Counted from the first letter of the stretch, positions 1 to 6,909 are shown. The stretch: DNA of 12,433 nucleotides from Gammaproteobacteria bacterium (GCA_029288195.1 JARFPR010000209.1:1-12433), one strand, 5' to 3'. Numbers and translations: made by a program. Notes: generated from the letters alone by a model not told the origin.

Positions 1-182
1 GCCTGCAAGACGGTGCCAGCAACCTGGGCGTGATCGATCTGGACACACTGACCACCGGAAAACCGCAACCGGGTCTTGAACAGGGAACGGGGTATTCGCT
101 GTTTCGCATCGGTGATGCCGCGTCAAGCCGCAACCTCGCCGCGGCGATGTACGACGCATTGCGCCTTTGCTCGACTATTTAG
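1..182 (+). CDS. NADH:flavin oxidoreductase, N-demethylase-like, C-terminal end (partial)
   Basis: The reading frame is open from the left edge (first full codon at 3) to TAG at 180-182, giving 59 residues. It contains the segment FRIGDAASSRNLAAAMYDALRL. The GDA followed by SRN and AAxYDALRL is typical of the C-terminal FAD/NAD(P)-binding half of the large old-yellow-enzyme family that includes trimethylamine dehydrogenase, 2,4-dienoyl-CoA reductase and the dimethylglycine or N-methylproline demethylases. From the family one expects an N-terminal FMN TIM barrel with a 4Fe-4S cluster, outside this window. The subfamily cannot be fixed from the tail alone, but this ending is most like the N-demethylase branch. 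It converges on the ABC binding-protein gene, with a terminator between them. Confidence 0.7.
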   Translation, partial: LQDGASNLGVIDLDTLTTGKPQPGLEQGTGYSLFRIGDAASSRNLAAAMYDALRLCSTI

Positions 183-257
183 ACCTCTGGGAAATGCGGT
201 TTTGCTCGGATGTTGCCAAGGCATACGGTCGTCGGGATGCCGGAATTCATGGGGATC

Positions 258-288
258 AAAAAAAGGCCGGGTCGCCCCGGCCTTTTTT
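258..288. terminator. Bidirectional rho-independent terminator
   Basis: A perfect 7-bp GC stem (GGCCGGG at 265-271, CCCGGCC at 276-282) with a 4-base loop is preceded by seven A and followed by six T. It can therefore terminate transcripts in both directions. It sits between the convergent oxidoreductase end (182) and binding-protein end (312). Confidence 0.93.
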
Positions 289-311
289 ATTTACAGCGAA
301 CCCGGTTTTGC

Positions 312-1919
312 TCAGACGAACCACCACCGTTCGGCATTCTTCATGCCGTCCAGTTCCCAGGCGTTCCCGATCTGCTCGGGAAGTCCGAGTTTGTCGTTCA
401 CCGCCATCACGTCACTGAGAAACAGCGGCAATATCAGGCCGCCATCGTCGTGCACGATTTGCTGCATTTCGACATAGATTTCACGCCGTTTCTCCGCATT
501 CAGTTCGGCGCGTCCCTGGACGAGCAACTTGTTGAAGCGCTCGTTTTTCCAGTAAGTTTCGTTCCACTTGGCATCCGCCGAGTAAACCTGGGAAAAAATC
601 CAGTTTTCGGTAGGCCGGCCGCTCCAGTAGGAACCACACCAGGGCTTTTTCAACCACACGTCGGCCCAGTAGCCGTCATTGGGTTCGCGTTTAATGTCGA
701 TATTGATCCCGGCGGGCTTGGCCGATTCGCGCATCAGCTGCCCGGCGTCCACGGCGCCGGCGAAGGCCGTATCCGCGGCATGGAATGTCACCGACAGGTT
801 CTCCATTTTGGCCTGCTTCAAGTGCCACTTCGCCTTGTCGGGATCGTATTCCCGCTGCGGCAGCTCTTCGGTGGTAGCGCGATACACGTTGGCCGGGCCG
901 ATCGGATTGTCGTTGCCGAGTTCACCGTAGCCAAATGCAATCTTGTCGAGCCACTCTTTGCGCTGGATGATCAACTTGAGCGCCATGCGAACATCTTTAT
1001 TATCGTAGGGCGCCAAATCCGTGCGCATCGGCAGCGTGATCTGCTTGTTTCCCGTGGTCGCGATAACTTTCACGCCCGGCAGCTTGCCAAGCCGGCTCGC
1101 GGTTTTTAATTCTACCTTCTGGATGCAGTCTACCGTGTCCGTTCGCAATGCAGTGGTGCGCGCCGATGGATCTTCGAGCCCCAGCGACTCGATTTCATCG
1201 AAATGCGCCTTGCCCTCTTTCCAATAGTTGGGATTGCGTTTTGTCAGAGTGCGAATACCGGGTTCGTGATCCGCCAGCGAGTAGCCGCCGGTGCCGATGC
1301 CGGATTGCCAGTCTATGCTGCCGTCCCCGTTGGAGGGGCAGACCAGGATGTGATAGTCGCTGAGGATGAACGGAAAGTCGGCATCGCCGCCATTGAGGCT
1401 TACTACCACCGTATTCTTCCCGTCCGCCTTGACATTGTCGACGCCGGTGAGGATGCCGGTCGCGGCCGATTTCGAATTTTCACCCAAGTGATGCTGCAGC
1501 GAATCGACCACGTCCTGCGAGTCCAGGGTTTTGCCATTGTGGAATTCCACACCCTTGCGAATATTGAAAACCCACTGGGTGGCATCGGCGTTGGCTTCCC
1601 AGCTCTCGGCCAGTTCTCCGACCAGTTCACCGCTGGCCGCGACTTCGGTCAGGTTGTTGCGCAACTGGCCGAATTGCACGTTGATCATGTAGGAGTCCAG
1701 GATCTGACCCGGGTCCAGAACGTCGCTGGTCGCACCACCGGTGAGCCCCTGCCTGAGCCGGCCACCTTTCTTCGGAGCAGCCCTTGCCGCTTCGCTGTAG
1801 AGCATGGGCGCCATCGCTCCCACGCCTATGGCCATCGCCGCGGACAGGAATTTACGGCGGCTCAGGCCGTTTTCCGTAACCAGTCGTTGCAGAAATTTGA
1901 TTTCGTCGTCTTGTTTCAT
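312..1919 (-). CDS. Tat-exported ABC transporter substrate-binding protein, family 5 (peptide/opine type)
   Basis: This is a 535-residue periplasmic binding protein of the SBP_bac_5 (DppA/OppA) family, which captures peptides, opines or similar solutes for an ABC importer. A twin-arginine signal (SRRKFL at residues 20-25, then a hydrophobic stretch ending near AARAA) indicates folded export. Body motifs fit the family: LAESWEAN, FHNGKTLDSQDVVDSL (the usual F-HDG-F-AxDV region) and AYDNKDVRMAL-like text near the middle. Length is normal. The start is supported by GGAGGAG (about 1923-1929) five bases upstream of ATG. No permease or ATPase genes adjoin it: downstream is the oppositely oriented oxidoreductase, upstream the repeat patch, so it appears orphaned locally. 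The substrate is unknown. Proximity to an N-demethylase-like gene makes a methylated amine or amino-acid derivative possible, but that is inference. Confidence 0.9.
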   Translation of the reverse strand: MKQDDEIKFLQRLVTENGLSRRKFLSAAMAIGVGAMAPMLYSEAARAAPKKGGRLRQGLTGGATSDVLDPGQILDSYMINVQFGQLRNNLTEVAASGELVGELAESWEANADATQWVFNIRKGVEFHNGKTLDSQDVVDSLQHHLGENSKSAATGILTGVDNVKADGKNTVVVSLNGGDADFPFILSDYHILVCPSNGDGSIDWQSGIGTGGYSLADHEPGIRTLTKRNPNYWKEGKAHFDEIESLGLEDPSARTTALRTDTVDCIQKVELKTASRLGKLPGVKVIATTGNKQITLPMRTDLAPYDNKDVRMALKLIIQRKEWLDKIAFGYGELGNDNPIGPANVYRATTEELPQREYDPDKAKWHLKQAKMENLSVTFHAADTAFAGAVDAGQLMRESAKPAGINIDIKREPNDGYWADVWLKKPWCGSYWSGRPTENWIFSQVYSADAKWNETYWKNERFNKLLVQGRAELNAEKRREIYVEMQQIVHDDGGLILPLFLSDVMAVNDKLGLPEQIGNAWELDGMKNAERWWFV

Positions 1920-2135
1920 ATGCTCCTCCGATAGGGGTCTTTTTTGTTGCGATACAGGCCGTCAACGGTAATCTGCTTCGCTTTGTCCCGCGATTATAAC
2001 CCCGAAACCATCATAGATTGAAAGAATATATCTCTTGATATCGATGAGATTGCTCGATGGGGCAGGAATTAAGGTTCAAAAAAAGGGGCGGAGGGATTGT
2101 ATTTAATCCTCCCGTTCCCTGTTCGAAGTAAGAGA
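1920..2135. other. Non-coding stretch upstream of the binding-protein gene
   Basis: Apart from the Shine-Dalgarno of the minus-strand gene at its left end, this AT-richer stretch shows no gene. An imperfect hairpin (GGAGGGATT, then AATCCTCCC, about 2090-2113) and a run of A near 2078 are visible. A promoter for the minus-strand gene should lie here, but I could not pick convincing -35/-10 boxes. Confidence 0.4.
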
Positions 2136-2172
2136 TCGGTGACAAATGATTCTAATTCTCATTTGTCACCGA
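2136..2172. repeat. REP-like palindrome, 14-bp arms (GGTGACA class)
   Basis: TCGGTGACAAATGA (2136-2149) and its exact reverse complement TCATTTGTCACCGA (2159-2172) flank a 9-base spacer. This is a perfect 14-bp hairpin in non-coding DNA. The form resembles REP-type palindromes mobilised by REP-associated tyrosine transposases, but no transposase is present here and copy number cannot be judged from one window. Confidence 0.8.
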
Positions 2173-2188
2173 CCCCTGTCATTGATAA

Positions 2189-2229
2189 GGTGACAGTTCA
2201 CTTAATATCCACATCAGTAAACTGTCACC
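2189..2229. repeat. Second GGTGACA inverted repeat, 10-bp arms
   Basis: GGTGACAGTT (2189-2198) and AACTGTCACC (2220-2229) are exact reverse complements, 21 bases apart. They share the GGTGACA core with the neighbouring palindrome. The right arm, extended to 2218-2230, is also repeated in inverted form at 2572-2584, so the same core occurs on both sides of the small ORF. Confidence 0.75.
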
Positions 2230-2267
2230 CGGGTTTTTCGAATAGCGTGGCGTTACAGGAGAGCAAC

Positions 2268-2552
2268 GTGGCAACTACTCCACTATTGGCCGATCTCGAA
2301 AGAGCCCTTGAACTCTTGAAACAAGTTGATGAAAGCAAGCTGGACTTCGCCCCTGACCCGAATGTCTCTGCCGACATTCGCGAACTAACGGGTGTGGAGA
2401 CGTATCCACTAGATTCTCACCTGGCAAATCTACGGGCCAGGATCAAGGCCGTCGTGAAAGCGGGGGATGAGCTGGACCCGCGCGAACCATCCGACTACGT
2501 ATCGAAGCTCATTGTCGCCTGCGTAAGGCTCGCCCCGCCGAGCGACGATTGA
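2268..2552 (+). CDS. Small hypothetical protein, 94 residues
   Basis: I do not recognise this protein. The start is GTG at 2268, with a Shine-Dalgarno-like CAGGAGAG five bases upstream. The open frame continues upstream to 2097 but crosses the palindromic repeats, which makes the longer start unlikely. The product is acidic, has no signal peptide or membrane segment, and is predicted cytoplasmic. An amphipathic helical N-terminus (ADLERALELLKQVDESKL) is followed by a Pro/Asp linker, a second helix rich in Arg/Lys (LANLRARIKAVVKAGDEL) and a third helix. The gene is enclosed by 13-bp inverted repeats at 2218-2230 and 2572-2584. It could be cargo of a non-autonomous element or an orphan small regulator. 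Codon use looks protein-like, but without homologues coding status is moderately certain. Confidence 0.6.
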   Translation: MATTPLLADLERALELLKQVDESKLDFAPDPNVSADIRELTGVETYPLDSHLANLRARIKAVVKAGDELDPREPSDYVSKLIVACVRLAPPSDD

Positions 2553-2571
2553 GTTTTGAATTAAGGAATCA

Positions 2572-2584
2572 GGGTGACAGTTTA
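2572..2584. repeat. Outer inverted-repeat copy, 13 bp, partner of 2218-2230
   Basis: GGGTGACAGTTTA here is the perfect reverse complement of TAAACTGTCACCC at 2218-2230, so the pair brackets the small ORF. It ends five bases before the stop codon of the minus-strand lytic transglycosylase gene. I saw no target-site duplication next to either copy. Confidence 0.75.
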
Positions 2585-2589
2585 ATTAG

Positions 2590-4167
2590 TCAACCTATTC
2601 GTTTCCTGGCCCAGAAAACGATAGCGCCAAACAGGAGCAGTGCCAAAACACCGAAGATCAACAGTTTGCTGCCGGATGAGATGCCTTCCACCATGGTTTT
2701 TCCGGGTTGCGTTTCGAGGGCTTTTTCGCGTGCCTGGCGCGATCGCTCCAACCCCTGGTAGGTGACGTAGTACTTGTAGATATTGCGCACGTAGGAAGCC
2801 GGTTCGCCGCTTACCGCCCGGTACATGCCGATCTCGACATTGCCGAACCAGCGGTTGGGATCGAAACCCAGCCGCCTGGCGCGTTTGCGTGCACGCTGCA
2901 TGTTGCCCGGGCCGGCATTGTAAGCGGCAAATGAGAACAGCACCCGGTCGAGCGGTGAAATCTCCGGGTCCGAGAAGTAGGTCTCGCGCAGCCAGTGCAG
3001 ATACTTTATCCCGGCATGAACATTGTTTTCGACCGTTGAAATATCGGGGATGCCAACCGCCTTGTCCGCCGCGGTCGTGGGTAGTAACTGCATCACGCCC
3101 ACCGCGCCGGCCGGGCTGCGCTTGTTCTGGTCGAAGCGTGATTCCTGATAGGCCTGGGCCGCAATAATTATCCAATCGAATTCATACTGACCGGCATAGC
3201 GCTTGATGATTTCGATGGTTTCCGCGTAACGTTGTCGGTTCTCGCCGGAGAGCACGGGTTCCAGCCATCCGGTGTTGCCGAGGTAGCGCTTGCGCAGAAT
3301 GTTGCCGAGCAGGCTGCCTTTTTTGACGGTCTCGCTGAATGCAGAGATCGATTTCATCAACTGCGGGCTGTCCTTACGAATAGCCCAGGCGATCCGGTTG
3401 CCCGAGTGCACCGATATATCGCGGTGAACCTCGATATCTTCGAAAACCTGTTGCCAGAAGTCCGCCTTGTGGCTGTCGACGACGACGGCGTTGAGCACCC
3501 CGGCATTGACCATGTCGAGCAGATCGTAGTCCTCGAGATTTTCATCGGCTTCGGTAATCGGAATTGGCTGCTTGCCCTGCGCTTCGCGTGTGGCATTCAG
3601 TGCCTGCAGGTGTTCGAAGTAGCTGCTGGATCGACGTACGTAGAGTCCGATTTCGACCAGGTCGTCGAGCGAGGTGATATTTTTTGCTGCGCGCCCGGTT
3701 ACTACCAGTTCGTCGACGTTTGGGTGTATCGGGGGACCGAAGTCGACCAGCTTCTGCCGTTCGGGCGTGATCGTCAGATTCCCCATTACCAGGTCACCGC
3801 GACCTTCGACAAGGCCGGGTATCAGTTCGTCACGACTTACCGGAATCAGCACGATGGTGGGCGAGCGCACGCGCCCGATCTCTTCGGCGAGGTGATCGTC
3901 GAACATCTTGCCCAGCTCGGCAACCATACCTTTCTGCTTCGCACCATCGAAGCTAAAGAACAGAGGATTGTGAACGGTGAGGATGCGCAGGAAGCCGCGC
4001 TCGGTCATGCCATCGAGATCGCCTCGCCAGGGCTCGTTGGCGTGCGTTAGAATTTCGTCCTGCTCGTCGGTCGCGGCCAACACGACTCCGCCGCTGAATA
4101 GTACCGGGAGCAGCGCCAGGAAAGCTAAAGCAGGTCTGGAGAAGCACATGGCAATACAGCATCGCAA
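2590..4167 (-). CDS. mltF: MltF-like membrane-bound lytic transglycosylase
   Basis: This 525-residue periplasmic enzyme cleaves the MurNAc-GlcNAc bond of peptidoglycan to a 1,6-anhydro product. Domains in order: signal peptide (about 1-32), a family-3 solute-binding-like regulatory domain (about 50-295, with RILTVHNPLFFSFDGAKQKG and GDLVMGNLTITPERQKLVDF), and an SLT domain (about 325-470). The catalytic Glu is E342 in AQAYQESRF, followed by AVGVMQLLP (GVMQ at 357-360) and FAAYNAGPGN. A hydrophobic segment at about 502-519 followed by RKR forms a C-terminal membrane anchor. Classical MltF is a lipoprotein anchored at its N-terminus, and no lipobox is evident here, so the anchoring is unusual. 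The ATG at 4147-4149 (residue 7) is an alternative start. Proteins of this architecture are often labelled transporter substrate-binding or MltF-like, so the symbol denotes family rather than strict orthology. Confidence 0.88.
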   Translation of the reverse strand: MRCCIAMCFSRPALAFLALLPVLFSGGVVLAATDEQDEILTHANEPWRGDLDGMTERGFLRILTVHNPLFFSFDGAKQKGMVAELGKMFDDHLAEEIGRVRSPTIVLIPVSRDELIPGLVEGRGDLVMGNLTITPERQKLVDFGPPIHPNVDELVVTGRAAKNITSLDDLVEIGLYVRRSSSYFEHLQALNATREAQGKQPIPITEADENLEDYDLLDMVNAGVLNAVVVDSHKADFWQQVFEDIEVHRDISVHSGNRIAWAIRKDSPQLMKSISAFSETVKKGSLLGNILRKRYLGNTGWLEPVLSGENRQRYAETIEIIKRYAGQYEFDWIIIAAQAYQESRFDQNKRSPAGAVGVMQLLPTTAADKAVGIPDISTVENNVHAGIKYLHWLRETYFSDPEISPLDRVLFSFAAYNAGPGNMQRARKRARRLGFDPNRWFGNVEIGMYRAVSGEPASYVRNIYKYYVTYQGLERSRQAREKALETQPGKTMVEGISSGSKLLIFGVLALLLFGAIVFWARKRIG

Positions 4168-4275
4168 GTGCGTTCGGACCCGTCAAGCGCGGCTCGTCCA
4201 CGGAATTACGATCCGAATCGAAATTCAGGGCTGGGAATACAGTGATAAATTAGCAGCAATAATCCAACAGGTTTA

Positions 4276-4334
4276 TGGATCCCGCGGTCAAGCCGCGGGA
4301 TGACAAAGATTGTTTTGTCGTCCCGGACCGGGAC
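4276..4334. repeat. Composite palindromic dispersed repeat (CCGCGG hairpin type)
   Basis: Three nested inverted repeats are packed together. ATCCCGCGG (4279-4287) pairs with CCGCGGGAT (4293-4301). GGGATGACAAA (4297-4307) pairs with TTTGTCGTCCC (4314-4324) apart from one G-T position. GTCCCGG (4320-4326) pairs with CCGGGAC (4328-4334). The element lies in non-coding DNA between the transglycosylase start and the aminomethyltransferase remnant. It looks like a short interspersed palindromic repeat common in proteobacterial genomes; that identification is from memory of similar sequences. Confidence 0.7.
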
Positions 4335-4382
4335 CGCCGTTTACGCTGCAGTTCAGGATCGTGGCAGCTTGTTTTCCGGGTC

Positions 4383-4589
4383 CTAGAGCGGCTTGTAACC
4401 GACCGACTCTAGCTTCATCGGGAATTGTTCGCCGAGATATTCCATGATCATCTCGCGGCCTTCCTGGCAGTGCTCGCGGGGCAGGTAGCCAAGCCCGATA
4501 TTTTTATCGAGGCTTGGACCGTAAGCGATACTAGTGATGTAAGAGCGGCGCCCTTTCGCCTCGATCGGAAATCCCCATGTACTTGACCC
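4383..4589 (-). pseudogene. Aminomethyltransferase (GcvT C-domain) remnant
   Basis: On the minus strand a 68-codon frame without a usable start ends at TAG (4383-4385). Its middle reads RRSYITSIAYGPSLDKNIGL and then GYLPREH. This is the signature of the C-terminal barrel of GcvT-type aminomethyltransferases and of the folate-binding half of dimethylglycine and sarcosine dehydrogenases (pattern ITSxAYxPSLxKxIxLGYxP). The frame meets a stop at 4590-4592 and nothing homologous continues upstream, so about 300 or more residues of a normal protein are missing. It is a 3' fragment left by deletion or rearrangement. Intact relatives transfer or release a methyl-derived one-carbon unit to tetrahydrofolate. 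Its broken end abuts the fccA promoter. Confidence 0.75.
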
Positions 4590-4631
4590 TCATCAAGGTT
4601 GCCCGTTGATTTTGAAGATTTAATAGTAGGT
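4583..4631 (+). promoter_or_regulatory. fccA promoter with FNR-type box (class II spacing)
   Basis: TTGAC-CCTC-ATCAA (4583-4596) differs by one base from the FNR/ANR consensus TTGAT-N4-ATCAA. TTTAAT (4619-4624) matches the -10 consensus TATAAT in five of six positions and predicts a start near 4631. The box centre at 4589.5 then lies at -41.5, the classical activating position for FNR-family regulators. The site precedes fccA by about 130 bases, leaving an untranslated leader of about 94 bases. CRP-family members other than FNR bind similar sites, so the regulator itself is not identified. Confidence 0.6.
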
Positions 4632-4724
4632 TAATCTAACAGAGGATTAGTCGCTGCAAGTTTGTCATCTGAAACAGACGAATTTAAACCAAATAACATC
4701 AGAAAATTTAAGAGGAGAATCATC

Positions 4725-5042
4725 ATGAGCCGTTCACCTAGAATTGCAGCAAGCGGGATTGTCGCCCTGTTAATTGGGGGCCTCGGACTCAGTCAGAGTT
4801 ATGCCGCCGATGCGGTGCCGCGCGTCGAGTTACTGGCGTCCATGTGCAGCACCTGTCACGGCGCCAATGGTAAAGGCGCCAAGCCCATGCCCAGTATTAA
4901 CGGCGAGGAACCCGCCGATTTTATCGACCTGATGCAGGCCTTCGCCAGCGGTGAAGAGCCTACCAGTATCATGGATCGCCATGCCCAGGGTTATACCGAG
5001 GCCGAGCTAAAGCTGCTCGCCGAATATTTTAGTAAACAATAA
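4725..5042 (+). CDS. fccA: Flavocytochrome c sulfide dehydrogenase, mono-heme cytochrome subunit
   Basis: This 105-residue periplasmic c-type cytochrome accepts electrons from the FccB flavin during sulfide oxidation. A Sec signal peptide (about 1-28, ending YAADA) is followed by one heme site, CSTCH at 41-45, and a likely axial methionine at M83 in TSIMDRHAQGY, a context typical of FccA-type class I cytochromes. The start ATG at 4725 has AGAGGAG about ten bases upstream; an in-frame upstream start at 4662 lacks this and would spoil the signal peptide. fccB begins 15 bases after the stop, so the two are surely cotranscribed. The subunit is mono-heme, as in green sulfur bacteria and several chemolithotrophs, rather than the di-heme form of Allochromatium vinosum. 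The assignment relies strongly on the fccB partner. Confidence 0.88.
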   Translation: MSRSPRIAASGIVALLIGGLGLSQSYAADAVPRVELLASMCSTCHGANGKGAKPMPSINGEEPADFIDLMQAFASGEEPTSIMDRHAQGYTEAELKLLAEYFSKQ

Positions 5043-5057
5043 TTGAGGAGAAAGACA

Positions 5058-6341
5058 ATGAAAGCATATGATCGCAGAGACTTTCTCAAGGTAATCGGAG
5101 CCGCTGGCGCGGTAACCGGGCTGGGTAGCCTGGTTTGGCCAATGGAAGCCCTGGCCGCAGCCAGCGGTAAAGTGGTTGTCGTCGGTGGCGGTTTCGGTGG
5201 CGCGACTTGCGCACGCTACTTAAAGCGCTGGGGGCCCAAGCTCGAGGTTACCCTGGTCGAGCGCGATACCAGCTATATCACTTGCCCTTTTTCCAACGAG
5301 GTGCTCTCGGGTAGCCTGGACATCAGCAAGATTACCCACGACTACAGTAATATCGTCGCCCAGGGTATCAAGGTGGTGCACGACGAGGTCACCGCTATCG
5401 ATGCCGGCGGTAAATCGATCAGCCTCGGCAATGGCGGTTCGATGAAATTTGACAAGCTGGTCGTATCGCCGGGGATCGCGTTCAAGTGGGGTGCGATTGA
5501 GAATGACCAGGTGGCGGTGCAACAGGCAATGCCACACTCGTGGAAAGCCGGCGAGCAGACACTGTTGCTGAGAAAACAGCTGCAGGCCATGCGCGACGGG
5601 GGCACCGTCATCATCGTGCCGCCGAAGAAGCCGTTCCGCTGTCCACCCGGGCCCTACGAGCGCGCCAGCCTGATTGCGCACTACCTCAAGTGGAACAAGC
5701 CGAAGTCTAAAATTCTGATTCTCGATGCCAACCCGACCCATTCCAAGCAGGCCGCGTTTCACGAGGGCTGGAAAAAGGAATACGGCAACATGATCGAATG
5801 GATCAAGGATACCGACGGTGGCGTCGTCACCAGCGCGGATCCGGCCAACATGACCCTGCGCAATGATTTTGGGGACGAATACAAGGGTGATGTAATCAAC
5901 CTGATCCCCTATCAAAAAGCGGGCGAACTGGTCGAAACCGCTGGACTGACCAACAAGGATGGCTGGTGCACGGTCGATATGGGCACTTTTGAATCGGCCG
6001 AGGCCAAGGATGTACATATCATCGGTGACGCCTGTGTTGCCGGCGCCATGCCTAAATCGGGCCACTCCGCCGCGTCGCAGGCGAAAAATTGTGCTGCTGT
6101 GATCGTTTCCATGCTCGCCGGAGACACACCGCCCGAACCGACCTATGCCAACACCTGTTACAGCCTGATCGGACCCAAGTACGGTATTTCGGTGGCCGCA
6201 GTTTACCGCCTCAAAGACGGGGTCATCGTTAAGGTTTCCGGTGGCGTCAGTAAAGTGGGTAACAAGGATCGGGTACATGAGAACGAGGCCAAGTATGCCC
6301 GCGGTTGGTACAAGTCAATCACCTCCGACGTGTTCGGTTGA
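5058..6341 (+). CDS. fccB: Flavocytochrome c sulfide dehydrogenase, flavoprotein subunit
   Basis: This 427-residue periplasmic FAD protein oxidises sulfide to sulfane sulfur or polysulfide and passes electrons to FccA. It has a Tat signal (DRRDFLK at 5-11, cleavage near residue 34), a Rossmann FAD motif (VVVVGGGFGG, 39-48), and a second FAD contact (HIIGDA, near residue 325). The C-terminal FCSD domain contains NTCYSLIGPKYG. Cysteines fit the known enzyme: C76 in YITCPFSNEV matches the cysteine that binds FAD covalently, and C195 (PFRCPPGPYER) and C367 match the redox-active pair above the flavin. In A. vinosum mature numbering these are 42, 161 and 337, and the offsets agree with the predicted signal length. 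ATG at 5058 has TTGAGGAG upstream. Length is normal and all key residues are present, so it should be active. Confidence 0.95.
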   Translation: MKAYDRRDFLKVIGAAGAVTGLGSLVWPMEALAAASGKVVVVGGGFGGATCARYLKRWGPKLEVTLVERDTSYITCPFSNEVLSGSLDISKITHDYSNIVAQGIKVVHDEVTAIDAGGKSISLGNGGSMKFDKLVVSPGIAFKWGAIENDQVAVQQAMPHSWKAGEQTLLLRKQLQAMRDGGTVIIVPPKKPFRCPPGPYERASLIAHYLKWNKPKSKILILDANPTHSKQAAFHEGWKKEYGNMIEWIKDTDGGVVTSADPANMTLRNDFGDEYKGDVINLIPYQKAGELVETAGLTNKDGWCTVDMGTFESAEAKDVHIIGDACVAGAMPKSGHSAASQAKNCAAVIVSMLAGDTPPEPTYANTCYSLIGPKYGISVAAVYRLKDGVIVKVSGGVSKVGNKDRVHENEAKYARGWYKSITSDVFG

Positions 6342-6412
6342 GCCGATCGATATCTGGTAATGAGATGGGTTGCGTTCGCGCCACCCCGTTTGATTAAGAA
6401 GTTAATGGACCG

Positions 6413-6880
6413 ATGAGAAGACGAACTTTATTGCAAAACCTATCTGCGGTTGCAGCTACCTGGGTGGCCGGCGGTGGCGGTATGTTTTATTCGATGCTGG
6501 CGAACGCAGCGTCCAGGCCGGACGCTGCGTTTCTGGCCAAGGATGTCGACACGGCGATGATGGAGGTGCTGGGTACCCGGGAAGCCACCGCCAGCGATCA
6601 AATTAAGCTCGATGCCCCGCTGCAGGCGGAAAACGGCGCGGTGGTTCCAATCGAGGTATCGACCACCCTGCCGTCTCCCGAATCGATCGTCGTGGTGGTG
6701 CCCAATAATCCGACACCGTTGTTGAGCGTCATCGAGGCCACGCCACGTAGCGGCAACTACTTCAGAATGCGAATCAAAATGGCGGGTACCGATAACGTGA
6801 TGGTATATGTCAAATCAGGCGGCCAGTGGTACGTCACCTCGCAGGAAGTACGAGTTGCGATCGGCGGCTGTGGTGGTTGA
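6413..6880 (+). CDS. soxY: Sulfur carrier protein SoxY
   Basis: SoxY is the periplasmic carrier that covalently holds sulfur intermediates on its C-terminal cysteine arm. The 155-residue product ends exactly in GGCGG, with carrier Cys153. An N-terminal twin-arginine signal (MRRRTLLQNLSAVAATW) indicates Tat export, probably also carrying SoxZ across. The middle is a beta-rich Ig-like fold with the family segments KLDAPLQAENGAVVPIEV and VKSGGQWYVTSQEVRV. Length is typical. The start ATG at 6413 has only a weak Shine-Dalgarno (GAAGTTAATG), but it begins right at the twin arginines. It lies 71 bases after fccB with no terminator between, and soxZ follows 29 bases downstream. There is no soxXA, soxB or soxCD in the window, so in this cluster SoxYZ more likely takes sulfur from FccAB; that link is inference. 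Confidence 0.95.
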   Translation: MRRRTLLQNLSAVAATWVAGGGGMFYSMLANAASRPDAAFLAKDVDTAMMEVLGTREATASDQIKLDAPLQAENGAVVPIEVSTTLPSPESIVVVVPNNPTPLLSVIEATPRSGNYFRMRIKMAGTDNVMVYVKSGGQWYVTSQEVRVAIGGCGG

Positions 6881-6909
6881 TGCATTGATTTTGCTGAGGA
6901 ATTTGCACA

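Noticed and set aside
210..1109. Plus-strand open frame of about 300 codons over the binding-protein gene
   Set aside because: It crosses the terminator, and the opposite strand carries a convincing Tat signal and SBP domain.
2034..2047. FNR-like sequence TTGATATCGATGAG upstream of the binding-protein gene
   Set aside because: The right half matches only three of five positions, much weaker than the three boxes reported.
2097..2267. Upstream extension of the small ORF to a start at 2097
   Set aside because: It would translate through two palindromic repeats and has no ribosome site, while GTG 2268 has CAGGAGAG at good spacing.
2218..2584. Insertion sequence defined by the 13-bp inverted repeats
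   Set aside because: No transposase is encoded and no target-site duplication is visible, so only a non-autonomous or REP-like origin is suggested.
3232..4050. Plus-strand open frame of about 270 codons opposite the transglycosylase gene
   Set aside because: Antisense shadow: the minus-strand protein here has full domain and catalytic motif support.
5220..6278. Long minus-strand open frame of about 350 codons opposite fccB
   Set aside because: It mirrors the codon pattern of fccB, has no recognisable domain or ribosome site, and its composition is typical of an antisense shadow in GC-rich coding DNA.
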